From RH-AL1 sp965277735 (GTDB lineage Bacteria > Pseudomonadota > Alphaproteobacteria > Rhizobiales > Beijerinckiaceae), in contig CBDIDO010000003.1 in assembly GCA_965277735.1 (NCBI GenBank), positions 1,550,001 through 1,614,000 on the forward strand: a DNA stretch of 64,000 nucleotides, in the 5' to 3' direction. Shown in pieces: positions 53,710 to 62,404 of the stretch. Under the pieces are notes generated by a model. That model saw only the letters and a list, made by a program, of their open reading frames with translations, ran no database searches and was not told the origin of the DNA. A program made the position numbers and the translations under genes. The stretch's first letter is position 1, and the number at the start of each line of letters is the position of its first letter.

Positions 53710-54994
53710 GTCCGTAGCCCGTCTTGAGGATGTTGCCCTGGGTGCAGAAGCGCCAGAGCATCCCGGTCAGGATCTCGGCCCCAAGAAGCCGATCTTCTTC
53801 CGACGTGAACTCGGTCGGGTGATGGATGACGCCGCCGACGCTCGGCACCGCGATGACGATCGAGGGGCAGACGGGCGCCATGCTGACAGCGTCGTGGCCG
53901 CCGATCGTGTCGAGCTCCAGCGTCTTCTCGCCGAGTGTCTCCGCGACCTCCTTCGCAAGCGCGACGAGGCCCGAGTCCATGGGGCCGGCGCGGCGCAGAT
54001 CGACGGCGAGCACTTCGGAAGTCACCACGGCGGCGTCGGCGGCGCGCTCGATCGCCTTCAGCATCTCCGTTTCCGCCGCCGCGAGCACCTCGGGCGAGCC
54101 GGAGCGCAGCTCGATGAAGCAGACGGCCCGGCCCGGCACGACGTTCGGCGAGTTCGGATAGACTTCGAGCCGCCCCACAGAGGTGTGCAGGTCGGTGCCG
54201 ACTCGGTCGGCCATGGCCTTGAGTCTGGTGATGAGATCCGCGGCGGCGAGCAGGGCGTCCTGGCGATCGGCCATCGGCGTCGGGCCGGTGTGCGCCTGTC
54301 GCCCGTTGAAGGCGAGCCGGTACTTGGTGGCGCCCCAGTAACGCGTGAAGGCGGCAAACCGCAGGCCCGCCTCTTCGAGCTTGCTGGAGCCTTCGATATG
54401 AAGCTCGATATAGGCGGCCGGCAGCGGCGGCGCCGTGTCGCCCCGATAGCCGATGTCGTCGAGCGCGTCGTCGACGCGGATGCCTTCGCCATCGGCGCGG
54501 GCGTGCGCGAAGTCGAGCGCCAATTCGCCGGTGTAGACGCCGCTGCCGAGAAGGCTCGGCTGGAAGCGCGCGCCCTCCTCGTTGGTCCAGTTCACGACGA
54601 TGATGTTGGCCTTGGGCCCCAGGCCCGTCCTGGCGACCTCGCGCCGCAGGGCGCGCACGGCCGCACACGCCGCGACGACGCCCAGCGCGCCATCGAAGCG
54701 GCCGCCGTTGGGTTGGCTGTCGAGGTGCGAGCCGGTCATGATCGTCGGCGCATCGGGGCCAGCCCAATCGAGGATGCCGAACATGTTGCCGATGGCATCG
54801 ACCTCGAGCCGCATGCTCTCGCGCGCGAAGAACGCCGCGAGCCAGTCGCGGGCGGCGCGGTCCTGCACGGACAGCGTGAGCCGCGTCATGGCGCCTCCCG
54901 GGCCGCCACCGAACGCCGACACCTCCTCCATCATGGCGTGGAGCTCGTCCGCGTCGACGGTCGCCGTCGAGGCCGTTTTGATGAGGTCAAGCAT
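53696..54994 (-). CDS. Zn-dependent carbamoylase-type amidohydrolase (second, divergent copy)
   Basis: A 432-residue relative of the hydrolase at 49446. It keeps the metal residues (TGSHLDSQPNGGRFDG, VNWTNEEGARF, AHTGPTPMAD, GHDAVSMA). The substrate-side motif differs: the usual HIEQGP is HIEGSSKLEE, so glutamine and glycine-proline are replaced. A different ureido or amide substrate than the first copy is likely. It starts within the last eight bases of the DeoR gene and runs into the kinase gene. Confidence 0.88.
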   Translation of the reverse strand: MLDLIKTASTATVDADELHAMMEEVSAFGGGPGGAMTRLTLSVQDRAARDWLAAFFARESMRLEVDAIGNMFGILDWAGPDAPTIMTGSHLDSQPNGGRFDGALGVVAACAAVRALRREVARTGLGPKANIIVVNWTNEEGARFQPSLLGSGVYTGELALDFAHARADGEGIRVDDALDDIGYRGDTAPPLPAAYIELHIEGSSKLEEAGLRFAAFTRYWGATKYRLAFNGRQAHTGPTPMADRQDALLAAADLITRLKAMADRVGTDLHTSVGRLEVYPNSPNVVPGRAVCFIELRSGSPEVLAAAETEMLKAIERAADAAVVTSEVLAVDLRRAGPMDSGLVALAKEVAETLGEKTLELDTIGGHDAVSMAPVCPSIVIAVPSVGGVIHHPTEFTSEEDRLLGAEILTGMLWRFCTQGNILKTGYGHDNG

Positions 54995-55748
54995 GGATGA
55001 CGTCTATTCCCAGGGCTTTGAGTTTCGCGGCGAAGCCGGCCTCCGGCGCGGTGTCGGTGACGAGGCGGTGCACCTGGCGCAGCTCCAGAGACCGCACGGG
55101 CGCGATGCGCCCGAACTTGGCACTGTCGGCCAGCATGACGATCTCGCGGGCGTGACGCGCCAGGACGCGGCGCAGCGAGGCTTCATCCTGACCGAAATCC
55201 ATGAAGCCGTGCTCGCGGTCGACGGCGGCGACGCTGATAAAGGCCGCGTCGAACACGTGATTCTCGACGGCCTCGATCGTGAGGGCCCCGAGCATCGCGC
55301 GGTAGTCGGGACGCAGACGTCCGCCGACGACGCACACTTCCGCGACGGAGCCGCCGGACAGGAGCTGCGCGATGTCGAGCGAATTGGTGAAAACCCGCAC
55401 GCGGTCGCGATTGAGGAGGTGCTGCGCGAAGGCCAGCGTCGTGGTGCCGGCATCGACGAAGATCGTCGTGTCGTCCCGCACGAGCCGCGCCGCGTAGCGG
55501 GCGATCGCCGCCTTCTCGCTTGCGCTCACTTTCATCCGGCGCGAGATGGGCTGGTCGCCTTCGGACTGGGCGCGGATCGCCCCGCCATAGGTGCAGCGCA
55601 GGTGACCGGCGAGCTCGAGCTCCTTCAGGTCGCGCCGGATCGTCTCGCGGCTGACGTCCAGCTGGTCGGCCATCTCCTTGACCAGCACGCGGTCATGTTT
55701 CGCGAGCTCTGTGAGGATCAGGTTGAGACGAAGGGCGGGAATGGGCAT
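54987..55748 (-). CDS. DeoR-family transcriptional regulator
   Basis: A 253-residue repressor. The N-terminal winged helix shows LAKHDRVLVKEMADQLDVSRETIRRDLKEL and GHLRCTYGGAI (quoted in part); the C-terminal sugar-isomerase-like sensor domain has FVDAGTTTLAFA, FTNSLDIA, VVGGRLRP and LADSAKFG. DeoR regulators usually bind phosphorylated sugars or polyols, so the effector could be a product of the two kinases encoded in the same operon. The start at 55748 gives the canonical length, although no strong ribosome site is visible. Its stop overlaps the next gene. Confidence 0.9.
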   Translation of the reverse strand: MPIPALRLNLILTELAKHDRVLVKEMADQLDVSRETIRRDLKELELAGHLRCTYGGAIRAQSEGDQPISRRMKVSASEKAAIARYAARLVRDDTTIFVDAGTTTLAFAQHLLNRDRVRVFTNSLDIAQLLSGGSVAEVCVVGGRLRPDYRAMLGALTIEAVENHVFDAAFISVAAVDREHGFMDFGQDEASLRRVLARHAREIVMLADSAKFGRIAPVRSLELRQVHRLVTDTAPEAGFAAKLKALGIDVIHA

Positions 55749-55846
55749 CCGGGCTTGACCGATCGAGCGAGGGTGCGGCGCACGCTCTGTGGTCGTGTGC
55801 CGTGGCGATGTCCGTTCCGTAACATCATCGTGGGCGGCGCGCGCGC

Positions 55847-57661
55847 TCATGCCGGCACCAGCGTTGTGGACACGGCCGACTCCGGCTCGACCAGAAAACA
55901 GGCGGCGAGATCCTTCTGGCCGCGCGTGAAGAGCACCGGCGAGGTCTCCCGGCAACGCCCGAAGGCGCTCGGGCAGCGGCCAGCGAACGCGCAACCCGGC
56001 GGCAGGTCGATCGGGTTTGGCGGCTCGCCTTCCAGCAGGCAATCCTCGGGGCGGTAGCGACGCGCCTCCAGCGTCGGGATCGCGCTGAGGAGCGCGCGGC
56101 TGTAGGGATGGCCCGGATCGAAGAAGAGCCTGTCGTTGCCGACGATTTCAACGACCTCGCCGAGATACATGACGGCGACGCGGTCGCAGGCGCGGCGCAC
56201 CAACGCCAGATCGTGCGAGATGAAGATGTAGGTGAGGTTGTGCGCCGCCTGCAGTCGCTCGAACAGGTCGAGAAGCTTGAACTGCTCGGCCTGGTCGAGC
56301 GCCGAAAGCGTCTCGTCGAGAATCAGGACCTTCGGCTCGAGCACCATCGCGCGGGCGACGTTGATGCGCTGGCGCTGGCCCGCGCTGAGGCCCAGCGGCA
56401 GCTCGTCGTAGAGATCTGTGGATAGGCCGACCTCGCGCATGATCGCCAGCACGCGCTCGCGGCGCCGCTGTGCATTACGCTCGCCATGCACCTTCAGCGG
56501 AGCCTCGATGATGACGCCGATAGCGGTGCGGGGCGGTAGCGAGCCGAACGGGTCCTGCAGCACAAGCTGGACCTTGCGGCGAAACGCCAGCAGCTCGCTG
56601 CGCGACACGTTCGCGAGGTCCTTGCCTTCAAACAGGATCTGGCCGGCATCGGGCAATTCGAGGCGGCTCAGCAGCCGCATCAGCGTTGACTTGCCGCAAC
56701 CCGATTCGCCGACGATGCCGAAGGTCTCGCCGGCGTGCACGTCGAAGGTCACGCGACGGACCGCGCGCACCTCGCTCGTGCCGACAAGGCTGCCGCGGCG
56801 CTTGACGCGGTAGCTGAGCGACGCGTCGCGGGCGCTGACGACAGGCTCTCCGCTGACCCGCAGGCGCGTCGGCGCGGCGCCGGTCCAGATCTTCGGCGTT
56901 CGCGCGACGAGATCGGCCGTATAGGCATGGATCGGGCTGGCAACGAGGGCGCGCGAAGCCTGGCGCTCGACGATGGCGCCGCTTTCGAGCACCACGATCT
57001 CGTCGGCCGCATCGTGCGCCGTCGGCAGCGACGACGAGACCAGGACGATCGCGGTGTCGAAACGGTCGGTCAGCTCGCGCATGAGGCGCAGCACCTGCGC
57101 GGCGACCGTGACGTCGAGCGGCTGCGTGACATTGTCGGCGACGAGGAAGGCCGGATTGGAGACAAGTGCGTCGACGATGAGCGCGCGCTGCATCATGCCG
57201 CCACTGAACTGGGACGGGAAATCGTGATACCGCGTCTTCGCCGAGGGGATGCGCACCGCGTCGAGCAGCGCGATCGTGCGGTTCCGCCCTTCCTCGCGCG
57301 AGACATCCGGCGCGACCGCACGCAGCTTCTCGACGATCTGCGGCCCGACGGGAAGCGTCGGATCGAGGGCGCCCATCGGATCGGCGCCGACATAGGCGAT
57401 CTCGCGCCGCGCCGCGCGCATCGCGCCGCCCTTCAACGCTAAGAGGTCACGGCCCTTGAACAGGACGGATCCGCTCTCGACGGCAAGCGGCGGCGCCAGC
57501 CAGTTGACGAGCGTCTTGGCGAGCACCGTCTTGCCGGAGCCGCTCGCCCCGATGATACCGAGGATCTCGCGCGGCTTCAGCTCGAGAGCGATGTCCTTGA
57601 GGATGCGGCGGCTGGGCACGCCGACGCTGAGGCCGCTGACCTCGAGGATCGGAGCGCTCAT
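55847..57661 (-). CDS. Fused dipeptide-type ABC ATPase (DppD-DppF), first domain degenerate
   Basis: A 604-residue tandem ATPase for the oligopeptide-type importer encoded upstream. The second half is standard: Walker A GESGCGKST, Walker B LILDETLSALD, switch histidine FISHDLAL, signature LSAGQRQR. The first half keeps Walker A (GASGSGKTV) and FSGGMMQRA. But the Walker B glutamate is asparagine (LVADNVTQPLD) and the switch histidine is missing (VLVSSSLPTAHD). One of the two ATP sites is thus probably non-hydrolytic. A C-terminal cysteine-containing OppF tail (GCAFAGRCPSAFGRC) is present. ATGA overlap with the permease. Confidence 0.9.
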   Translation of the reverse strand: MSAPILEVSGLSVGVPSRRILKDIALELKPREILGIIGASGSGKTVLAKTLVNWLAPPLAVESGSVLFKGRDLLALKGGAMRAARREIAYVGADPMGALDPTLPVGPQIVEKLRAVAPDVSREEGRNRTIALLDAVRIPSAKTRYHDFPSQFSGGMMQRALIVDALVSNPAFLVADNVTQPLDVTVAAQVLRLMRELTDRFDTAIVLVSSSLPTAHDAADEIVVLESGAIVERQASRALVASPIHAYTADLVARTPKIWTGAAPTRLRVSGEPVVSARDASLSYRVKRRGSLVGTSEVRAVRRVTFDVHAGETFGIVGESGCGKSTLMRLLSRLELPDAGQILFEGKDLANVSRSELLAFRRKVQLVLQDPFGSLPPRTAIGVIIEAPLKVHGERNAQRRRERVLAIMREVGLSTDLYDELPLGLSAGQRQRINVARAMVLEPKVLILDETLSALDQAEQFKLLDLFERLQAAHNLTYIFISHDLALVRRACDRVAVMYLGEVVEIVGNDRLFFDPGHPYSRALLSAIPTLEARRYRPEDCLLEGEPPNPIDLPPGCAFAGRCPSAFGRCRETSPVLFTRGQKDLAACFLVEPESAVSTTLVPA

Positions 57662-58575
57662 GAGAGGCCTCCGAAGATGCGAAGGCGGACGCGCTCCAGC
57701 GAGGCGCCCATCAGGTTCACGCTGACGAGCGTCAGGCACAGGAAGATGCCGGGCATGGTGGCGATCCACCAGGCATCGAGCAGGTATTTGCGACCATCGG
57801 CGATGATGTTGCCGAAGGTCGGCGTCGGCGGCTGCACGCCGAGGCCGATGAAGCCGAGGATCGACTCGAAGATCATCATCCGGGCGATGTCGAGCACCGA
57901 GACGAAGACGATCGGCGGCATCACGAGCGGCGCGATCAGGCCGAACATGATGGAGATGTCGGACGCGCCCATGATCTTCGCGGCGCGCACATATTCGCGC
58001 CCGCGCTCGTTCATCACGACGCTGCGCATGACGCGCGCATAGACCGGCCAGCTCGACAGGCCGAGCACCAGGATGATGGCGGGGATCGTCGGCCGCGAGA
58101 CGCCGAGCACCGCGATCGCCAGGATGATCATCGGGATGGACAGCTGCGCGTCGGTGAGCCGCATGATCGCCGTGTCGGTCCAGCCGCCGCGGTAGCCGGC
58201 GACGAGGCCGAGCAGGCAACCGACGCAGAGCATCAGGATCACCGTCGCGACGCCGATCAGGAACGAGTAGCGCAGGCCGACGAGGCAGCGCACCAGCATG
58301 TCGCGGCCGATCTGGTCGGTGCCGAGCGGATGCGCGAGGCTCCAGCGCGGGCCGCCGAACAGCGGCGGCATGAGGCGCGCACGCACGTTCATGTGCGTCG
58401 GATCGATGCCGCTCCACGCGGGATAGATCGCTGCGGCGAGTGCCAGCACGACGAAGATCGCGATCCCGATGCGGAACTCGGTCGAGGCGAACGCGCGGCG
58501 CCAGATGCGTCGGGTGAGCGACTCGCCGGTCGACGGCGTCGGCATCGGGAGGGTCAAGGTCTCGACGGCGCTCAT
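57658..58575 (-). CDS. Dipeptide/nickel-type ABC permease, DppC-like
   Basis: A 305-residue inner-membrane permease with a long cytoplasmic N-terminus and six hydrophobic segments. DppC marks are HPLGTDQIGRDMLVR, the binding-protein-dependent loop EYVRAAKIMGASD and FIGLGVQPPTPTFGNII. It pairs with the DppB-like permease, whose stop overlaps its start. Substrates of this class include peptides, nickel chelates, opines and glutathione-like compounds. Confidence 0.93.
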   Translation of the reverse strand: MSAVETLTLPMPTPSTGESLTRRIWRRAFASTEFRIGIAIFVVLALAAAIYPAWSGIDPTHMNVRARLMPPLFGGPRWSLAHPLGTDQIGRDMLVRCLVGLRYSFLIGVATVILMLCVGCLLGLVAGYRGGWTDTAIMRLTDAQLSIPMIILAIAVLGVSRPTIPAIILVLGLSSWPVYARVMRSVVMNERGREYVRAAKIMGASDISIMFGLIAPLVMPPIVFVSVLDIARMMIFESILGFIGLGVQPPTPTFGNIIADGRKYLLDAWWIATMPGIFLCLTLVSVNLMGASLERVRLRIFGGLS

Positions 58576-59555
58576 CAGTAATCGAGCCGCGGGTCGATCA
58601 GCGTCGCGACGAGGTCGACGCCGATGTTGATGACGACGAACATCGCGCTGGTGACGATGGCGATGCCCTGGATCAGCGGGAAGTCGCGCTGCAGCACCGC
58701 ATTGATGGTGAGCAGCCCGAGGCCCGGGTAATCGAAGATGTATTCGACGATGAGCACGCCGCCGAGCAGCCCGCTAAACTGGACACCGATCAGATTGAGA
58801 AGCGGTACCGACGCGTTGCGCAACGCGTGGTTTGCGATGATGCGATTGCGAGGAAGGCCGCGCACCTCGCCCACCGCGACGAAGGGCTCCTGCATGACCG
58901 CGGCCAGCGAGCCGCCCAGGGTCCGGATGAGGACCGGCGACAGCTCGACGGCGAGCACCAGCGCCGGCAGTATCGTGTAGGCGAAGCCGCCGTAGCCGAT
59001 CGCCGGCAGCCAGCGGAGCCGGACCGACAGCAGAAGCGTGAGCACGATGCCGAGCCAGAAGTTCGGCAGCGAGATAAAGATGGACGAGATGTAGAAGGCG
59101 AGCCGGTCCGGCCAGCGCCCCGGCGCGAGGCCAGCGGGAATGCCGACGAGCGCCGAGAAGGCGAGCGCCATGGCGACGGCGACCGCGGCGAGCTGCAACG
59201 TCATCGGCAGCGTCGAGCCGATGAGGTCGAGCACTTCGGCGCGGCGGCCGCGCGTCGAATCGTCGAAGCTCGAGCCGCCCGTCGCGGCCCCGTCGGCGGG
59301 TCGCACGAACGACTGCCCGAGATCGCCGCGGACGACGTGGCCCATGTAACGCGCGTATTGCACGACGATCGGGTCGCGCAGGCCCATCCTGGTGGCGATC
59401 TGGTTGATCAGCGCCTCCGGCGCCATGCCGCCGGCCATCAGCCGTACGGGATCGCCGGGAACGACGCGCAGCAGCGTGAAGATCACCGCCGAGATGACGA
59501 AGACGATGACGACGCCCTGGGCGAGCCGGCGGAGCAGGAACGACAAGACCTTCAT
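58575..59555 (-). CDS. Dipeptide/nickel-type ABC permease, DppB-like
   Basis: A 326-residue permease: FLLRRLAQGVVIVFVISAVIF-type first helix (shown in part), RVVPGDPVRLMAGG, YVRTAR-like loop VGEVRGLPRNRIIANHALRNA and IVEYIFDYPGLGLL. An insert of about 20 polar residues (ADGAATGGSSFDDSTRGRR in part) sits in the periplasmic loop after GQSFVRP, longer than in E. coli DppB. It follows the binding-protein gene after 34 bases. Confidence 0.92.
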   Translation of the reverse strand: MKVLSFLLRRLAQGVVIVFVISAVIFTLLRVVPGDPVRLMAGGMAPEALINQIATRMGLRDPIVVQYARYMGHVVRGDLGQSFVRPADGAATGGSSFDDSTRGRRAEVLDLIGSTLPMTLQLAAVAVAMALAFSALVGIPAGLAPGRWPDRLAFYISSIFISLPNFWLGIVLTLLLSVRLRWLPAIGYGGFAYTILPALVLAVELSPVLIRTLGGSLAAVMQEPFVAVGEVRGLPRNRIIANHALRNASVPLLNLIGVQFSGLLGGVLIVEYIFDYPGLGLLTINAVLQRDFPLIQGIAIVTSAMFVVINIGVDLVATLIDPRLDY

Positions 59556-59589
59556 GTCGCCGTGCCCCGCGTCACCACCGGCCTCTTGG

Positions 59590-61173
59590 TCACGCGTAGA
59601 CGGCCCGCGAGGCGTCCATCGAGCCGTCGGGGTAGATGAACAGACCGTCGAGCTCCTTCTGCATCGCGTGGATCATCACCGAGGTGAACAGCGACAGCGC
59701 CGGCACCTTGTCGGCGAGCAGCGGCATCGTCTCGGTCTGCAGGATCCTCTTGCGCTGCTCGAGGGTCGGGGCGTTGCGCTCCTTGTCGAGCGACGCATCG
59801 ATGTCGTGGTCTACGATGCCGGTGATGCGCTTCGAGCTCGAATGGAAGTGTGTGCGCAGCACGAGATCCGGCTCCGGCGAGCCCGTCGACCAGCCGCAAT
59901 CGATCATGTGACCGGGGCCGCCGCCGGGGCGGTCGTAGAGCCGCTCGTTCCAGGCGGCCGGCTCGAGGACGGTGAGCGTCACCGGGAAACCCTGCTCCTG
60001 CAGCATCCCGGTGATGACCTCGCCGTACTCCTTCGTCTTCGGATAGAAGCCGACCGAGACGATGTATTCGAGCGGGGGAAGGCCCGCCCCCTTGGGGAAG
60101 CCGGCCTTGGCGAGCAGCTGCTGGCAGGCGTCGGGATCGAACTTCGGGTAGTTGGCAAGGTCGCAATAACCGAACTTGACCGGTGACACGAAGTTCGACG
60201 ACGCGTAGCCCGCCGAGCCGAGAATATCGACGATCGCCGACCGGTCGATCGCGTGGCAGGCCGCCTGGCGAAGCAGCACGTTGTCGAACGGCGGCTTCGA
60301 GCAGCGAAACCACAGGTACTTGTTCTCGACCGAGACGACGGAATGCGTCTTGATCTTGTCGTTCTTCTCGAGTGTCGCGACTTGCTCGGGCTCGAGGCGC
60401 TCGACGATCGAGGCCTCGCCGTTCAGCAGCGACAGCATCCGTGTGGTTGCGTCTCCAACGAAATTGAAGTGGATCTCGCGGATCTGCGGCTTGCCGCGGA
60501 AATAGTCGTCGTTGGCCGTAAGGATCGTCGAGTTGCCCTTCTGCTCGCCGAAGCGGAACGGGCCGGTTCCGTTGAGCCGCTGCGTCAACGGGCCGGCTGG
60601 GCCGGCCGCTACGTCCTTCGCCGACATGATCGGCAGGAACGACGCGAGGAAGATGAAGAGATCGACGGGATAGCCGCCCTTCGAGGTGTCGACGATGACG
60701 GTGTAGTCGTCGGGCGTCGTGACGTTGATCGTCGCGTTCGAGCCCGGATACCATTGCGCCGGGCGGTCGGGCCGCGAGCCATACTCGAACGTCGCCTTGA
60801 CGTCCTCCGCCTTGAACGGCTTGCCGTCGTGGAATTTGATGTCGGATCGCAGCTTGATCTCGAGCCGGTGCTCGTCGAGCAGCTTGAGGCTCGTCGCCAG
60901 CTCGTAGTTCGTCTGGTCGGGGGCCGAGAGCTGCATCGGCGCGCGCGTCAAGAAGCCCATCACGAAGCCTTCGACGTTCTTTTGCGAGAGCGTCGTATGC
61001 GCGGTCGGATCCCAATTGCCGGTGATGTTCTCCGCCGACAGAAAGACCATCGGCTTTGCCGATTGCGCCAGGGCAGGGGAGCACAGGAACGAGGTGTCGA
61101 GCGTCACCAGCCCGGCGCTCGCAGCGAAGGCGCCGGCTCGCGTCAGAAGAGCTCGGCGGTCGATTGGCTGCAT
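59590..61173 (-). CDS. Dipeptide-type ABC transporter substrate-binding protein (SBP family 5)
   Basis: A 527-residue periplasmic protein and the first gene of the large minus-strand operon. A leader with paired arginines (DRRALLTRAGAFAASAG) ends at PALAQS. Family 5 features are LKLLDEHRLEIKLRSDIKFHDGKPF (quoted in part), NGTGPFRFGEQKG, NDDYFRGKPQ and the domain RQAACHAIDRSAIV. Such proteins bind peptides, but also opines, sugars or chelates, so the ligand cannot be named. AAGGG precedes the ATG. It would deliver the compound that the kinases and hydrolases act on. Confidence 0.92.
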   Translation of the reverse strand: MQPIDRRALLTRAGAFAASAGLVTLDTSFLCSPALAQSAKPMVFLSAENITGNWDPTAHTTLSQKNVEGFVMGFLTRAPMQLSAPDQTNYELATSLKLLDEHRLEIKLRSDIKFHDGKPFKAEDVKATFEYGSRPDRPAQWYPGSNATINVTTPDDYTVIVDTSKGGYPVDLFIFLASFLPIMSAKDVAAGPAGPLTQRLNGTGPFRFGEQKGNSTILTANDDYFRGKPQIREIHFNFVGDATTRMLSLLNGEASIVERLEPEQVATLEKNDKIKTHSVVSVENKYLWFRCSKPPFDNVLLRQAACHAIDRSAIVDILGSAGYASSNFVSPVKFGYCDLANYPKFDPDACQQLLAKAGFPKGAGLPPLEYIVSVGFYPKTKEYGEVITGMLQEQGFPVTLTVLEPAAWNERLYDRPGGGPGHMIDCGWSTGSPEPDLVLRTHFHSSSKRITGIVDHDIDASLDKERNAPTLEQRKRILQTETMPLLADKVPALSLFTSVMIHAMQKELDGLFIYPDGSMDASRAVYA

Positions 61174-61483
61174 CGGATGACCCTTGGACTATCTATGGCC
61201 ACGCGCCATAAAACCACAAAACCACATCAACTTCTCAAGTCAACGCGCCTTCGGCGGCAAAACCGGGAGAAACGCGACGGTTGTCCTCAATTGCAGCAAT
61301 ATGCTGCGGAATCATGCGGGTTAAGCCTGAAAAATGTGCGCGGCTCGAAGACAGAAAGAATCTTTCTCTTAAAGCAATAAGTCATGAAAACCACATGAGA
61401 AGATCGATGCGTGTGCGCTGGTCGCGCAGGGGGCCGGTCAAGCCGCCCGCAGAGGAAGCATCCGCGCCGCGCCTCGGCAAGGC
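61174..61483 (-). promoter_or_regulatory. Promoter region of the dipeptide-type ABC operon with AAAACCACAT repeats
   Basis: No gene is seen here. AAAACCACAAAACCACAT occurs around 61210-61227 and AAAACCACAT again around 61385, inside TCATGAAAACCACATGA, whose ends are inverted. GCAGCAATATGCTGC near 61295-61310 is a further dyad. The region lies between the response-regulator gene and the operon it may control, so these are candidate regulator sites. Confidence 0.5.
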
Positions 61484-62404
61484 TCAGTCGAACGGTGAGC
61501 TGAGAAGCGTGGCCGCAAGCGCCGTCCTGTTCTCGACACCCATCTTGGCGAAGATGACCTCGAGGTGCTTGTCGATCGTGCGCGGGCTCAACGAGAGGAT
61601 CGCCGCGACGTCGCGGTTGGACTTGCCTTGCGCGATCCAGCTCGCCACCTCGGCCTCTCGTCGCGTGAGTGCGAAACGCGCGCGCAGTGCCGCCGCGCGA
61701 TCCGGCGAGGCGACAGCGGAGATGCGCAGCAAGATCTCGCCGCGCTCGGTGGTGCCGACGAGGCCGATACGCGTCTGGGCGCCCTGCGCGCCGAAGGCGA
61801 TCTCGCTGGGGGCGCCCGTCGGACGGTCGCCGGCCGCGTGCTGACGCAGCCAAGCGACGACGTCTCCAGGCAAGCGCGGCGCGCCACCGGCGGCAGAACC
61901 GAAGCGCTCCTCGACGAGCCGGTAGGCCTCCGGCGTGAACCAGAGGATGCTTCCCTCCTGGTCCACGGCGATAAGGAATTGCGCGGCGGCATCGAGCGCG
62001 GTGAAGGCGCTCTTGAGCTTGCGCGCGTTGGCGAGATGCGTGCGGATGCGGGCGAGCATCGAATCGATGTCGAGCGGCTTTGTGACGTAGTCGGCGCCGC
62101 CGACCTGGAAGCCGCGCACGCTGTGCTCGGGTTCGGTCAGGCCGGTCATGAAAATGATCGGCACATGCTCGAAGCCGGACAACTTCTTCAGCTCGCGGCA
62201 CGTCTCGAAACCGTCCATGCCAGGCATGACGGCATCCATCAGGACGACGTCGGGCATGAGGCGCGTTGCGACCTTCAGCGCTGCGGCGCCGTCGAGCGCC
62301 ACCATCACGGTCATGCCCGCCGCATCGAGCACGTCGGTGAGCATGCGCAAGGTCTCGGGCGAGTCGTCGACGACGAGGACGATGTCGGAGGCGCCCGGCG
62401 TCAC
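61484..62404 (-). CDS. Response regulator: receiver, PAS-like middle domain, LuxR-type DNA binding
   Basis: A 306-residue regulator. The receiver (residues 1-125) has VDDSPE, the phosphoacceptor region LMDAVMPGMDG, the threonine in FMTGLTEP and lysine in YVTKPLD. A PAS-like segment follows (FLIAVDQEGSILWFTPEAYRL in part). The C-terminal helix-turn-helix is LTRREAEVASWIAQGKSNRDVA in part, SLSPRTIDKHLE. It starts at a GTG overlapping the kinase stop and is surely its partner. The ABC operon lies directly downstream in the same direction and is the probable target. Confidence 0.9.
   Translation of the reverse strand: MTPGASDIVLVVDDSPETLRMLTDVLDAAGMTVMVALDGAAALKVATRLMPDVVLMDAVMPGMDGFETCRELKKLSGFEHVPIIFMTGLTEPEHSVRGFQVGGADYVTKPLDIDSMLARIRTHLANARKLKSAFTALDAAAQFLIAVDQEGSILWFTPEAYRLVEERFGSAAGGAPRLPGDVVAWLRQHAAGDRPTGAPSEIAFGAQGAQTRIGLVGTTERGEILLRISAVASPDRAAALRARFALTRREAEVASWIAQGKSNRDVAAILSLSPRTIDKHLEVIFAKMGVENRTALAATLLSSPFD

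Noticed and set aside
61200..61330. Search for a sigma-54 promoter before the dipeptide-type ABC operon
   Set aside because: No GG and GC pair with ten bases between them and a TTGC block was found on the minus strand.
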